The notes beneath the pieces were generated by a model. The model did no database searches. It had not been told where the DNA came from and saw only the letters and a program-made list of their open reading frames with translations. The translations under genes and the position numbers were made by a program. This document shows, in pieces, positions 50,548-59,864 of a stretch of 64,000 bases of DNA. Numbering within the stretch: position 1 is the stretch's first letter; every line of letters starts with the position of its first letter. The stretch covers positions 992,001 through 1,056,000 of the forward strand of contig CBDCOW010000001.1 of the NCBI GenBank assembly GCA_965219875.1, in the 5' to 3' direction. The DNA comes from DAOUKH01 sp965219875 (GTDB lineage: Bacteria > Chloroflexota > Dehalococcoidia > SHYB01).

Positions 50548-51762
50548 CTACAGGATCGCTCCCTCGGCCTTCATCTCCTGGAGGTCGTCCCAGGTGTAGC
50601 CGTACTCTTGGAGGACTTCTTCGGTGTGCTCGCCGAGCTCGGGGGCGGCGAGCCGGAGGGTCTGCGGCGTCTCGCTGAACTGGACGGGGAAGCCGGGGAC
50701 CTTCGTCTTGCCGAACCGGGGATGGTCCCATTCGGTGATGTAGTCGTTGGCGATGACCTGGGGGTCATCCTCCAAGTCGGCGATGTTGTTGATGCGGGTG
50801 TAGATGAGGTCGCCGGCGGCTTGGAACTTGCCGTCCCACTCCTCGTAGGTGCGCTCGGCGAACTTCATGTCGAAGATGTCGACGAGCTCCTTGTTGTGAC
50901 GCTCGCGGTCGAGGAGGGTGGCGAAGCGAGGGTCGTGTTCGAGCTCGGGTAAGTCAAGCGCCTTGCACAGTGTAGGCCAGTAGCGGTCGCCCTGGACGAG
51001 GGCGAGGACGATCCACCGCCCGCCCTTGCAACGGTACCAGTTGGCAAGAGGATTCCTGGCGTCGGCGCGGTCCTGGTAGCCTGGGCCCTGGCCGGTTGCG
51101 GTGCGGGAGAGCACGGCGATGGACTGGAGGTTGATCATTGCGCCGAGCCCGGAGGAGAAGACCTCTTGGCCGAAGCCGTGGCGCTCGCGGGCGAGCAGGG
51201 CGGCGATGGCCCCGAAGGCGAGCCACACCGCGCCCATCTGGTCGGCCATGCCGGAGTTGTTCACCGGCGGCGCGTCGGGGCCGCCCGCGAGCGTCATGTT
51301 GCCGCTCGCGGCAAGCGTCACCGTGTCGAGGTTGGGGCGGTTGACGTGCGGCCCCTTGTGGCCGTAGCCGGTCGAGGAGGCGTAGACGAGCTTGGGGTTG
51401 ATCTTGCGAAGGGTCTCGTAGTCCATGCCGAGGCGGGCCGCCGCTCCGGCGCGGTAGTTCTGGATGAGCGCGTCGGCCTTCTCGACGATCCGGTACATCG
51501 CCTCTAGGCCCTTCGGCGTCTTGAGGTTCAAGGCGATGCCGCGCGCGTTGCGGTTGTTCTTCTCCCAGATGAGGCTGCTGCCCGTCGGCATGGCGAGGTT
51601 TACGCCCTGGGCGCGGTTCAGGGTGCGCGCCATGTCGCCGACGCGGGGGTCCTCGACCTTGATGACCTCGGCGCCCATGTCGCCGAGGATCGTCGCCGCC
51701 ATCGGGCCGGTCGCCCCGACCGTCCAGCTGATGACGCGCATGCCTTCGAGAATGGAACGCAC
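50548..51762 (-). CDS. CaiB/BaiF CoA-transferase family protein
   Basis: A 404-residue class III CoA-transferase: 'LEGMRVISWTVGATGPMAATILGDMGAEVIKVEDPRVGD', 'EKNNRNARGIALNLKTPKGLEAMYRIVEKADALIQNYRAG', 'SSTGYGHKGPHVNRPNLDTVTLAASGNM' and 'GFGQEVFSSGLGAMI'. GTG 51762 with GGAGGAG six bases upstream is preferred to the longer frame. The C-terminal 'YGYTWDDLQEMKAEGAI' is typical of this family. It is the upstream neighbour of the HigA-like and nadC genes, 24 bp away. Confidence 0.9.
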   Translation of the reverse strand: MRSILEGMRVISWTVGATGPMAATILGDMGAEVIKVEDPRVGDMARTLNRAQGVNLAMPTGSSLIWEKNNRNARGIALNLKTPKGLEAMYRIVEKADALIQNYRAGAAARLGMDYETLRKINPKLVYASSTGYGHKGPHVNRPNLDTVTLAASGNMTLAGGPDAPPVNNSGMADQMGAVWLAFGAIAALLARERHGFGQEVFSSGLGAMINLQSIAVLSRTATGQGPGYQDRADARNPLANWYRCKGGRWIVLALVQGDRYWPTLCKALDLPELEHDPRFATLLDRERHNKELVDIFDMKFAERTYEEWDGKFQAAGDLIYTRINNIADLEDDPQVIANDYITEWDHPRFGKTKVPGFPVQFSETPQTLRLAAPELGEHTEEVLQEYGYTWDDLQEMKAEGAIL

Positions 51763-51943
51763 CCGGCTCTCCTCCCGCGCCCACTGTGCCGCGCACGGGC
51801 TCGGCGAGCGTAGCAAGCGGCGATTTCCCGGTCAACTAAGTAAGGGGCCGGTCAACTAAGCGAGGGCGGGTCAACCGGACGCGTTGCGCGGTGCCCGAAA
51901 CCCCGTGCTATAGTTCGCCCTACCCTTACAAGAGGAGGCCGCA

Positions 51944-52867
51944 GTGCCGCTTCACCCCCAAGCGCAACGAGTCGTCGACGCGATGGCCGCCCTCAACCGG
52001 CCGCCGATGCAGACCCTGAACCCGCGCGACGCACGGGCCTTCTCCGCGGCGGCTCCGCGGCCCGCCACGCCCGGCGTCGGCAAGATCCTCAACGACGTCA
52101 TCCCCGGCCCCGGGGGCGACATACCCGTCCGCATCTACTGGCCCATCGAGCAGACCGGCTCCGGAATCATCGTTTACTACCACGGAGGCGGATGGGTAAT
52201 CGGCGATTTGTGGATGGTGGACGGGGTCTGCCGCCAGCTCGCCAACAAGTCGGGCTGCATCGTCGTCTCCGTCGATTACCGTTTGGCCCCGGAGCACAAG
52301 TTCCCCGCCGCCGCCGAGGACGCCTACGCCGCGGTGGTGTGGGCGCGCGACCATGGCGCGGAGCTTGGCGGCGACGGCTCGCGGATTGGCGTCACCGGCG
52401 ATAGCGCCGGCGGCAATCTCACCGCCTGCGCCGCGGTTATGGCCGCCGAACGCGGCGGCCCCAAGATCGCGCTCCAGGCCCCCCTCTACCCCGTGATCGC
52501 CGCCGACTTCGGGAACCAGTCGTACGGCGACCGCGCCGATGGGCCGATCCTGACCCGTGCGGCGATGGAGTGGTTCTGGGAGCTGTACCTCAACGACCCG
52601 TCGGAGGCGAAGCACCCCCACGTGGCGCCGATCTACTCCGAGCATCTCGCCAAGGCGGCGCCCGCGCTGGTGATCACCGCCGAGTATGACCCGCTGCGCG
52701 ACGAGGGCGCCGCCTACGCCCGCGCCTTGCAGGAGGCCGGCGTCTCGGTCGTCCATCACGACTACCCCGGCGTACCCCATGGGTTCGTCACGATGTGGCA
52801 CGCCATCGACCTGGGCATGGACGCGCTCAACGAGATCGCGTCGGCGATGAAGAAGGCGCTCGCCTAG
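51944..52867 (+). CDS. HSL-family alpha/beta hydrolase (esterase)
   Basis: A 307-residue hormone-sensitive-lipase-type esterase: oxyanion motif 'IIVYYHGGGWVIGDLW', 'VVSVDYRLAPEHKFPAAAEDAYAAVVW', nucleophile 'IGVTGDSAGGNLTACAAV', acid 'ITAEYDPLRDEGAAYA' and His in 'YPGVPHGFVTMW'. A full Ser-Asp-His triad is present, unlike the hydrolases at 9784 and 15253. GTG 51944 follows GAGGAGG. A paralog begins 50 bp downstream. Confidence 0.93.
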   Translation: MPLHPQAQRVVDAMAALNRPPMQTLNPRDARAFSAAAPRPATPGVGKILNDVIPGPGGDIPVRIYWPIEQTGSGIIVYYHGGGWVIGDLWMVDGVCRQLANKSGCIVVSVDYRLAPEHKFPAAAEDAYAAVVWARDHGAELGGDGSRIGVTGDSAGGNLTACAAVMAAERGGPKIALQAPLYPVIAADFGNQSYGDRADGPILTRAAMEWFWELYLNDPSEAKHPHVAPIYSEHLAKAAPALVITAEYDPLRDEGAAYARALQEAGVSVVHHDYPGVPHGFVTMWHAIDLGMDALNEIASAMKKALA

Positions 52868-52916
52868 GATTTGATCGCGCCGCGCCGATGAAGAAGCCGT
52901 GGTCTAGGAGTTAATC

Positions 52917-53846
52917 GTGCCGCTCGACCCGCAAGTCACTGCCCTGTTCGAATTGATGGGGCGCGCCGACGCGCCCTCGTATGAGGAGCAGACCCCCGTC
53001 GAGGCGCGGGGACGGGGCGACGCCGCGCCGACGCCGCCCGCTCCCGCCGTCGCCCGCATCGAAATGTTCGAGGCGCCCGGTCCCAACGGCGGGGTCCCCG
53101 TCCGCGTCTACACTCCCGAGGGCTCGGGGCCGTTTCCCGCGCTCGTCCTCATCCACGGCGGCGGGTGGGTCGTGGGCAGCATCTGGGGGTACGAGGCGAC
53201 GGCACGGCTGCTCGCCAACGCGGCGGAATGTGTCGTCGTCTCGGTCGAGTACCGGCTGGCGCCGGAGCACAAGTTCCCCGCCGCGCCGGAGGACTGCTAC
53301 GCCGCGACCAAGTGGACCTATGATCAGGCCGACCTGATCGGCGCCGACCCATCGCGCATCGCCGTCGCGGGAGCCAGCGCGGGGGGCAACCTCGCCGCCG
53401 TCGTAGCCCTCATGGCCCGCGACCGCGGGGGGCCGGACTTCGCGCTCCAGGTCCCGATCTACCCGGTCATCGAGCGCGACTTCACCCGGCCTTCCTACGT
53501 CGAAAACGGGCAGGGGCCGGGCCTCACCCAGCCTGCCATGGCGTGGTTCTGGGACCACTATCTCGCCGACGACGCGGACGCCGACCATCCCTACGTCTGC
53601 CCACTGCGCGCCGAAGCCCTCGCGGGCGTCGCTCCCGCGCTGGTCATCACCGCCGAGTACGACCCTCTCCGCGACGAGGGGCGCGCCTATGCCGACGCTC
53701 TCCGCGACGTCGGTGTCGCCGTGACCTACAGCGAGTACCCCGGCATGGCGCACGGCTTCTTCGGGTGGCACACCGCCGTCGACAAGGCCAAGGAGGCCGT
53801 GGCCGAAGTCGCTGCCGCTTTAAGGGCCGCGTTCGGGACGGGGTAG
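52917..53846 (+). CDS. HSL-family alpha/beta hydrolase (esterase), paralog
   Basis: A 309-residue paralog: 'LVLIHGGGWVVGSIWGYEATARLL', 'VVSVEYRLAPEHKFPAAPEDCYAATKW', 'IAVAGASAGGNLAAVVAL', 'VITAEYDPLRDEGRAYADAL' and 'YPGMAHGFFGW'. The elbow is G-A-S-A-G rather than the usual G-D-S-A-G, and the triad is complete. GTG 52917 follows AGGAG. Tandem duplication of the previous gene is evident from the shared order and wording. Confidence 0.93.
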   Translation: MPLDPQVTALFELMGRADAPSYEEQTPVEARGRGDAAPTPPAPAVARIEMFEAPGPNGGVPVRVYTPEGSGPFPALVLIHGGGWVVGSIWGYEATARLLANAAECVVVSVEYRLAPEHKFPAAPEDCYAATKWTYDQADLIGADPSRIAVAGASAGGNLAAVVALMARDRGGPDFALQVPIYPVIERDFTRPSYVENGQGPGLTQPAMAWFWDHYLADDADADHPYVCPLRAEALAGVAPALVITAEYDPLRDEGRAYADALRDVGVAVTYSEYPGMAHGFFGWHTAVDKAKEAVAEVAAALRAAFGTG

Positions 53847-53902
53847 GGGCGCTCTACGCGACCCCTTCCCCTTCCAGAGAGAGGGCCGGAGCGGAGGGGG
53901 AG

Positions 53903-53920
53903 GGCGATTCGCGAATCGCC
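53903..53920. repeat. Perfect 18-bp palindrome GGCGATTCGCGAATCGCC
   Basis: Identical to 44972-44989 and followed by the same CCTACGGGAG tail. It sits between convergent genes, so it may also act as a bidirectional terminator-like hairpin. Confidence 0.8.
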
Positions 53921-53945
53921 CCTACGGGAGTAGTTGACCGCGCCG

Positions 53946-54158
53946 TTACGCGGTGATGTCGCTCTCGAAGTTGGTGCTGGCGTGCGTTCCGTCGCAGAAG
54001 GGCTTCGTCGCGGACTGGCCGCAGCGGCAGAGAAAGACCGTGCCGCTGTCGTCGGCGATGCCTTCTAGGGAAAGGGCGTTCTTCCCCGACGAGTCGGTGA
54101 CTTTCTCCACGCCGGTAACCATGTAGGGGCCGTGTTTGATCGGTCGGACTTGGGCCAT
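53946..54158 (-). CDS. CDGSH iron-sulfur domain protein
   Basis: A 70-residue protein with 'VFLCRCGQSATKPFCDGTHAS', the full CDGSH motif C-x-C-x2-S-x3-P-x-C-D-G-T-H that binds a 2Fe-2S cluster by three Cys and one His. The N-terminal 'IKHGPYMVTGVEKVTDSSG' fits the small bacterial group. GGAGGAG seven bases before ATG 54158 fixes the start. It is probably an electron or cluster carrier; it is 106 bp from the VOC gene. Confidence 0.93.
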   Translation of the reverse strand: MAQVRPIKHGPYMVTGVEKVTDSSGKNALSLEGIADDSGTVFLCRCGQSATKPFCDGTHASTNFESDITA

Positions 54159-54264
54159 CGTTAGACTCCTCCGGATTCGCGCCCTGCCGGCCCTTGCCGC
54201 GGGGCCGGAGTCGCGGCGGCGCTCATGGTACACGATGCGGGCGCGCGGCGGGAGGCGCGGCGCG

Positions 54265-55155
54265 CTAGAACAGGCTCGTGGCGAGCTTGGGGTCGAGCCA
54301 GTCGTAGTCGGGGTCGTTGGGGTCGGGCCGGGGCATGAGGAGGAGGCGCGAGCCGAGGCCGGAGCGGGGATGGACGGTGTAGCGCAGGGCCTTGTCGTGG
54401 AGCAGGCCGATGCCCTTGGAGCGGAGGTAGCGCCCGGCTTCTTCGAGGTCGCGGACGACAATGGCGAGGGTGTGCAGCCCCTGGCCGCCCTGGCGGTTGA
54501 TCACGGACGATAGGACGTTGTTGTCCCGCCGCGGCTTCAGGACGGAGATGCGTGCCCGTTCGTACACGAAGAAGTGCGAGGCGGTGGCGTAGATCCCGTT
54601 GGTGCGCCCGCCGATGAACACGCCGCCGAGGACGCCGCCGAAGAAGTCGTCCACCGCGTCAAGATCGTCGGCGAGCAGGGTGATCGACCAGAGGCGCTGT
54701 GCTCCCATCGCCCCGTCGGCCTCAAGGGACCGCTCGTAGAACCCCGGCTCCCGGCGCGGGTCGTTCGGCAGGTCGGCGTCGCTGAACTCGATGATTGTGC
54801 CGAAGGTGCGTTCGGGGTCGGCGGTGCAGTGGCCGGGAGACTCCTCGACGACGCCGACACCGGCGGTGCGGAGGTGAGCGGCGGCTTCCGCGGCGTCGTC
54901 CACCTTGAATGTGAAGGAGCGGAGGAAGCCGCCGTAGCGTTCGAGGTAGGACCGCGGCCCTTCGCCTAGGTCGAAGGGATCGACGAGCTCGACGCAGGCG
55001 TCGGCGAGGGTGAGGAGGGTGACGTTGCCCGCGCGGGGTCCGAGGGGGCCTTCGTAGAAGACCCTGGCCCCGAAGACGTCGCGGTAGAGGGCGAGGGCGG
55101 CCTCGCGGTCGGCGACCACGTGGGTCACGCGGGATACGTCGCGGATGCGGATCAT
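54265..55155 (-). CDS. VOC (glyoxalase/bleomycin resistance/dioxygenase) family protein
   Basis: A 296-residue protein of two paired VOC domains: 'VSRVTHVVADREAALALYRDVFGARVFYEGPLGP' (first) and 'LWSITLLADDLDAVDDFFGGVLGGVFIGG' with 'GLHTLAIVVRDLEEAGRYLRSKGIGLL' (second). Metal His/Glu positions appear partly preserved (H12, H-T in the second half). The family includes extradiol dioxygenases and isomerases; the exact role is unknown. ATG 55155 is 66 bp from the end of the fusion gene upstream. Confidence 0.85.
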   Translation of the reverse strand: MIRIRDVSRVTHVVADREAALALYRDVFGARVFYEGPLGPRAGNVTLLTLADACVELVDPFDLGEGPRSYLERYGGFLRSFTFKVDDAAEAAAHLRTAGVGVVEESPGHCTADPERTFGTIIEFSDADLPNDPRREPGFYERSLEADGAMGAQRLWSITLLADDLDAVDDFFGGVLGGVFIGGRTNGIYATASHFFVYERARISVLKPRRDNNVLSSVINRQGGQGLHTLAIVVRDLEEAGRYLRSKGIGLLHDKALRYTVHPRSGLGSRLLLMPRPDPNDPDYDWLDPKLATSLF

Positions 55156-55221
55156 CGAAGGCGCTGCCTTCCGTTTCGGCCCGCGCCCACCGGGATCAAG
55201 GAAGCGGGAGTCCGTCCAAGG

Positions 55222-57369
55222 TTACCGCGCGGCGGCGCCGGCGAAGGGCTGGATGAGGAGCCGGAGCGTGCCGTCGCCGTCCTTGCGCTGGGTGACGATG
55301 CGGTGCCCCGCCTCCTCGGCCCAGGTGATCACGTCGTAGATGTTCAGCGCGTCGGCCATGATCGCCTCGACGAGGGAGGCGCCATCGGCTTGGGTCTGGC
55401 GGGTGAGGGCGGCGATGACGCCGGCGCAGTTCTTGCCGCGCCCGTCGACGATCACCCAACCGCTTGCGGCGGGCGCTTCGCCGGCGCGGACGTCGACCTC
55501 GCCGGTCTTCCGCGCATCGAGTTGCCGTTTGAACTCGGCGACGGACTCCCAGGCGACGGCGCGGCCGCGGTCGCCGCTGGAGCAGACGGCCCCGCGCACG
55601 CCGACGATGTCGGGGTTGATGCGGGCGAGCTCGTCGATGTCGCTCATGCGGAGATGCCCGGAGAGGGCGGTGCTCATGCCGACCTTCTTCCCAGCGAAGA
55701 CGATCTCGCGGAGCTTGGGCTCAGGGATGAAGTCGAAGAGGTTGCGCCCGTCCTTGGTCAGGGTGTCGATGAGCCAGCCGTCGCAGCCGGTCTCCTCGGC
55801 GAGCCGGGGCATGAGGAGGGGGTCGAGCCCGCCGTAGAGGTGGTTGTCGGCGAAGAGGGAGCCGATGAGCTTGGTCTCGCTGCCTTCGAGGGCGCGCTTG
55901 GATTCGCGCAGCACGTCGACCGCCATGTCGTAGTCGGAGCGCACGAAGCCGACCTTCACCGAGGTCGCTTGCAGCTTGGCCGCGGAGTAGACCGCCATGG
56001 CCACGGTGCCGGCCTGGTTGGGCACGACGCCGAGGGTGACGCTGACATGCTTCTCCTCGGGGATGCGCGCCCGCACCTGCTCGACGAGCAGCGGATGGCC
56101 GGAGCCGACCATCGCCTCCTGCAGGTTCTTGATGTCGATGATATCTGCGCCGCCGCGGTCGGCCTCCAGGGCCTCGGGCATGTCCTGGACGCTGACCATC
56201 AGCATCATGCCGGACTCCGAGGTGATGCCGCTGGGGCGCGGCTGGGCCTGGGGGGCGCCGTTGCGGGCGCTGCCGTTCGTGGGGGCCTGCTCGGTGACGT
56301 AGATCCTGGAGAGCGCCTCTTGCTGGTGGCTCAGCCCCGGGTTCGCCGAGGCCGTCTTGATGGGGGCGGGCGGCGCCGGCGCGGGCTCGGGGGCGCGCGC
56401 GGGGGCGGGGCGCAGGGCGCGAAGCTCGCGCAGGAGCTCGTCTTTCTCGGCGTCGTCGAGGTCGCGTAGCGGCAGGCGGACGTGGCCCGTCTGGAGGCCC
56501 ATGAGCTGGCCCCAATACTTCACCATGCTGACGGGGAGGGCGCCGCCGAACTTCTGCACGGTGCGGCCCCACCACTTGTCGTTCAACTGCTTGATCGCCT
56601 TCAGGTGCGTCTCATAGAGCGCTTGGTCGAGATCGCCCTTGGTGGCGCGCTCGATGTACTGCACGTAGTGGTTCGCGCCGGGCATGTCGAACCGCCAGTC
56701 GGAGGTGTTGGCGAAGATGACCTGCTGGCGGAAGCCGAGTTGCTGGGCCTTGGGGAAGATCCACTCGTCGGGGGTGCTGATGATCGCCTGCTTGCCGATG
56801 AGCAGGTGGGTCTCAATCGATATCTGCTGGCTGAAGCTGGCTTCCTTGACGCCGACCACGTTGGGGACGGCGCAGAGGCGCTTCAGTCCCTGGGGGCTCA
56901 CGACGATGCCGAACTGCGGCGAGTTGTAGAACATGATCGCCAGCGAGGTGCGCTCGGCGAGGGCGGTGATGAATTCGACGACCTGGTTTTCGGTCTTCGT
57001 GACCATGTAGGGGGCCGCCGCGATCAGGAGGTCGTAGCCGGTGGACTCGGCGAGGGCGGCGAGACCGGCGGCTTCCTTGAGGGAGGTGTGGGTGACGTGC
57101 GCGGCAATGGGCCACTCGCCCGCGGCCTCGTCGGCGACGGTCTCGATGACCTTGCGGCGCTCGTCGCCGGTGAGGCTCCAGAACTCGCCCATGCCCCAAC
57201 TCGACCCCGCGCCCCGCGTGCCCAGGCTGCGGATGTAGCGGATGTTGTGGCGGATGGCCGCCTCGTCGATTTCGTCGTCGGGGGTGAACGGCGTGGGGAG
57301 CGTGGTCCACTCGCCGGTCAGATTTTCCCAAGCCCAGTCTTGGGCCTCGTGTTTGGCATACCCCGCCAT
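55222..57369 (-). CDS. Three-domain fusion: DapA-type aldolase + MfnB-like synthase + TusA-like domain
   Basis: A 715-residue protein. Residues ~14-318 are a dihydrodipicolinate-synthase-family barrel with 'MFYNSPQ' Tyr148 and Schiff-base 'GVKEAS' Lys175. Residues ~318-388 are a Pro/Ala-rich linker. Residues ~389-625 match (5-formylfuran-3-yl)methyl phosphate synthase MfnB: 'MVSVQDMPEALEADRGGADIIDIKN' (Lys414), 'KHVSVTLGVVPNQAGTVAMA', 'GWLIDTLTKDG' and 'DIVGVRGAVC'. Residues ~636-710 look like TusA: 'VIVDGRGKNCAGVIAAL' (Cys648, CAGV instead of CPxP) and 'IYDVITWAEEAGHRIV'. MfnB makes a furan precursor of methanofuran from glyceraldehyde 3-phosphate. The fused set is not a known pathway enzyme; the joint reaction is unknown. 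Confidence 0.85.
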   Translation of the reverse strand: MAGYAKHEAQDWAWENLTGEWTTLPTPFTPDDEIDEAAIRHNIRYIRSLGTRGAGSSWGMGEFWSLTGDERRKVIETVADEAAGEWPIAAHVTHTSLKEAAGLAALAESTGYDLLIAAAPYMVTKTENQVVEFITALAERTSLAIMFYNSPQFGIVVSPQGLKRLCAVPNVVGVKEASFSQQISIETHLLIGKQAIISTPDEWIFPKAQQLGFRQQVIFANTSDWRFDMPGANHYVQYIERATKGDLDQALYETHLKAIKQLNDKWWGRTVQKFGGALPVSMVKYWGQLMGLQTGHVRLPLRDLDDAEKDELLRELRALRPAPARAPEPAPAPPAPIKTASANPGLSHQQEALSRIYVTEQAPTNGSARNGAPQAQPRPSGITSESGMMLMVSVQDMPEALEADRGGADIIDIKNLQEAMVGSGHPLLVEQVRARIPEEKHVSVTLGVVPNQAGTVAMAVYSAAKLQATSVKVGFVRSDYDMAVDVLRESKRALEGSETKLIGSLFADNHLYGGLDPLLMPRLAEETGCDGWLIDTLTKDGRNLFDFIPEPKLREIVFAGKKVGMSTALSGHLRMSDIDELARINPDIVGVRGAVCSSGDRGRAVAWESVAEFKRQLDARKTGEVDVRAGEAPAASGWVIVDGRGKNCAGVIAALTRQTQADGASLVEAIMADALNIYDVITWAEEAGHRIVTQRKDGDGTLRLLIQPFAGAAAR

Positions 57370-57529
57370 TGCTGTCCCTTCCTTACTACGCCCTAGCCTT
57401 GGCGCGCCGGTGGGATGGCCGTCGAAAACGGCCTCTCTCCAGAAGTAACGCGGCTTCGAGTCTAGGCGCTTCCCCCCATAGGGTCAAGCCTGCCGTGAAG
57501 GGAGCGGCGACCCTTTAGGCGCCCGCGCC

Positions 57530-57811
57530 TGTGGCGCGCGCCCTCTCTCAGTCTCCCCCATAGGGAGACCTTTGCGTAACTCGGCGGGCGGGCTTCAGCA
57601 AGGTCGCGCGGCCCCCGCCGCCCCCCGCCCTCACCCCAACCCTCTCCCAGCGGGAGAGGGGGCAAGACCCCGCGCCGCCTCCCTGTCCCAAGGCCAGCGG
57701 GCGGCGTTCTTCGCCTCGACGGAGTTTTGCAGAGGTCTCCATAGGGGACAGGTCGGGGCAGAGAGGAGGGCGCCCACAAGGGAGGCCCCTACGGGACGGG
57801 ACCCCGGCCCC
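57530..57811. repeat. Dispersed palindromic repeats between the fusion and antiporter genes
   Basis: GCGGGCTTCAGCAAGGTCGC (from about 57589), AACCCTCTCCC (57638-57648) with CTCTCCCAGCGGGAGAGGG, and a GGGCGCCC...CCCCTACGGGA element. No gene is supported in the 57370-57811 gap. Confidence 0.8.
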
Positions 57812-59422
57812 TCAATGTGCGGGGGCGCTTCCCTGCATGATCAGGCTCAGGATGTCTTGGCTGGTGACCGAGCCGAGGAACCGGCCCGACTCCCGGTCCA
57901 TCACCGGTATCACCGACAGTGCGTGGTCGGTCATGCGCTCCAGCACGTCGTCGATCATCTCGTCGGGCCAGGCCGTCGGCACACGGCGGCGCATGAGGGA
58001 GCGAATCTTGGCCCTGGACCACGTGCGCTTGGGGAGGAAGCGCAGCCGCGTCAGCGACACGATCCCCGAGACCTCCCCGTCGTCGATGACGACGTAGTCG
58101 TGCTGATGGGGGACGAGCCACCGCTCGGTGAAGCTGAGCACGGAGAGGTCGGAAGCAGGGTAGCTCCGCGACGTGTCGAGGATGTCGTTGACCGTGATGG
58201 TGTCCAGGGCGTAGCGGGCGTAGGAGGGCGTCGCTGCCTCGGGCATGACGGGGTCGTTGGAGGCCTTGGCCCTGTTGACCGCGAAGCTGAGCGCCGGCGG
58301 CGTCAAGAGGATGAAACCGAACATAATGAGGACGAGCAGGGAGAAGATGGCCTGCGAGATCGCACCGGACTCGAAGAGGACGAGCAACAGGGCGATCTCG
58401 GCGACGCCCTTCGCCATAAGGCCCATCGCTAAGGGGAAGGGCATATCGAGCCGGGCGGCGAAGGGCCCGGCGAAGGCGCCGGCGAGCTTGCCCAGCACGG
58501 CGACGCTCACGACCGCCGCGATGGTCCACGCCGACAGCTCGGTGAAGGAGAGGTCGACGTGGAGGCCAGCGGAGGCGAAGAAGAGCGGGACGAAGAGGCC
58601 CTCCGTCGTGCTCCGCAGGCCGGGCATGATGTCGAGTCGTACGCGGTGGGGCATGCCCGAGAGCGCCGCGCCGAAGAGCAGTGCGCCGATGGAGCCGTGG
58701 AGCCCGATCTCCTCGGCGGCCACGACCATGAGGAACAGCCCGCCCAAGAGCAGACCGAAGGGAAGCTGGGGGGCGCTGAGGAAGCGCTGGAGGAGGATGA
58801 TCAAGGGAGGAAGCACCTGCGCCGACAGCACCCACGCGACGACCGCGAAGGCGATGATCTGTCCCAGCAGGATGGGTAGTTGGCTGATGCCGGGCGGCTC
58901 GTCGTGGCCGGCCTCGCTGATGGTGAACCCCACGATGAGCAAGGCGATCAGCTCCGCGATGATCACGGTGGTGAATATTTCGAGGCCGAGCGGTTCCTTC
59001 AGGTGCCCTTCGTCGGCGAGCACCTTGGCCACGATGCCGAGGCTCGACAGCGCTAAGACGCCGGACAGCGCCAGCGCCGAGGTGAAGGGAAGGTCGAGGA
59101 CGAAGTGGGTGACGCCAAGCGCGGCAAGGAGGGGGACCATCACCGACACCGTCGCGGCGACGAAGAACCGCCCCCGTATCGTCGCCACGAAGCCCGAGAT
59201 GTCGACCTCGTCGAGGCCGATAAGGAAGAAGAAGACAAAGACGCCGACGCTGAAGAAGAGGGCCGACTCCTCGGTTGGCTCGACGACGCCGAGGACGGGG
59301 CCGAGGAGGACGCCGGTGGCGGTGTAGGCGATGATCGAGTTCAGCCCGAGGCGGCCAAAGACACCCTCGGCGATCTTGGCGACGACGAGGAGCAGGCCGA
59401 TGGAGAGGACCGCGTCGATCAT
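57812..59422 (-). CDS. Monovalent cation:proton antiporter (Kef/CPA2 type) with C-terminal CBS pair
   Basis: A 536-residue protein. Residues ~1-385 are a Na+/H+ exchanger membrane domain with about twelve helices ('IAEGVFGRLGLNSIIAYTATGVLLGPVLG', 'FLIGLDEVDISGF', 'LSSLGIVAKVLADEG', 'GALLFGAALSGMPH', 'LFVPLFFASAGLHVDL'). Residues ~405-530 are two CBS motifs ('VNDILDTSRSYPASD...VVIDDGEVSGIVSLTRL', 'MTDHALSVIPVMDRESGRFLGSVTSQDIL'), which sense adenosine nucleotides. CBS in place of the TrkA-N/TrkA-C domains of Kef suggests energy-status gating of K+ or Na+ exchange. It is monocistronic. Confidence 0.9.
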   Translation of the reverse strand: MIDAVLSIGLLLVVAKIAEGVFGRLGLNSIIAYTATGVLLGPVLGVVEPTEESALFFSVGVFVFFFLIGLDEVDISGFVATIRGRFFVAATVSVMVPLLAALGVTHFVLDLPFTSALALSGVLALSSLGIVAKVLADEGHLKEPLGLEIFTTVIIAELIALLIVGFTISEAGHDEPPGISQLPILLGQIIAFAVVAWVLSAQVLPPLIILLQRFLSAPQLPFGLLLGGLFLMVVAAEEIGLHGSIGALLFGAALSGMPHRVRLDIMPGLRSTTEGLFVPLFFASAGLHVDLSFTELSAWTIAAVVSVAVLGKLAGAFAGPFAARLDMPFPLAMGLMAKGVAEIALLLVLFESGAISQAIFSLLVLIMFGFILLTPPALSFAVNRAKASNDPVMPEAATPSYARYALDTITVNDILDTSRSYPASDLSVLSFTERWLVPHQHDYVVIDDGEVSGIVSLTRLRFLPKRTWSRAKIRSLMRRRVPTAWPDEMIDDVLERMTDHALSVIPVMDRESGRFLGSVTSQDILSLIMQGSAPAH

Positions 59423-59449
59423 TCTGTCACGCGCCCGCGGCGAATTTGA

Positions 59450-59830
59450 CCTATTCTAGCGCCTCCCGGCCTACGGCCCCCGGCCGTCGACGCACCCCCT
59501 CTCTCAGTCTTCCCAGAGGAGATACTTGTGTAACTGGGGGTTGGCGGCTGCGCGAGGGTGGTCGGCCCCCGCCTCCCCCCGCCCTCACCCCAACCCTCTC
59601 CCAGCGGGAGAGGGAGCTAAGACCCCTTGTCCCCGCCCTCTTCTAGCGCCTCCCGGCCTACCGCCCGGGGCGCCGGCGCGCCCCCTCTCTCAGTCTTCCC
59701 GGAGGAGATACTTGCGTAACTGGGGGTTGGCGGCTCCGCGAGGGTGGTCGGCCCCCGCCTCCCCCCGCCCTCACCCCAACCCTCTCCCGGCGGGAGAGGG
59801 AGTTAAGACCTCTCGCCCCTACGGGATTGG
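59450..59830. repeat. Two tandem ~187-bp repeat units
   Basis: TCTAGCGCCTCCCGGCCTAC begins each unit (59456 and 59643). Each contains 'GGTTGGCGGCT', 'GGCCCCCGCCTCCCCCC' and AACCCTCTCCC (59592, 59778) with the CTCTCCC(A/G)GCGGGAGAGGG palindrome. The gap 59423-59864 holds no gene. Confidence 0.85.
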
Positions 59831-59864
59831 TGCCGTTGCGCGGGTGGGTGGGTGTCCCGCCGGG

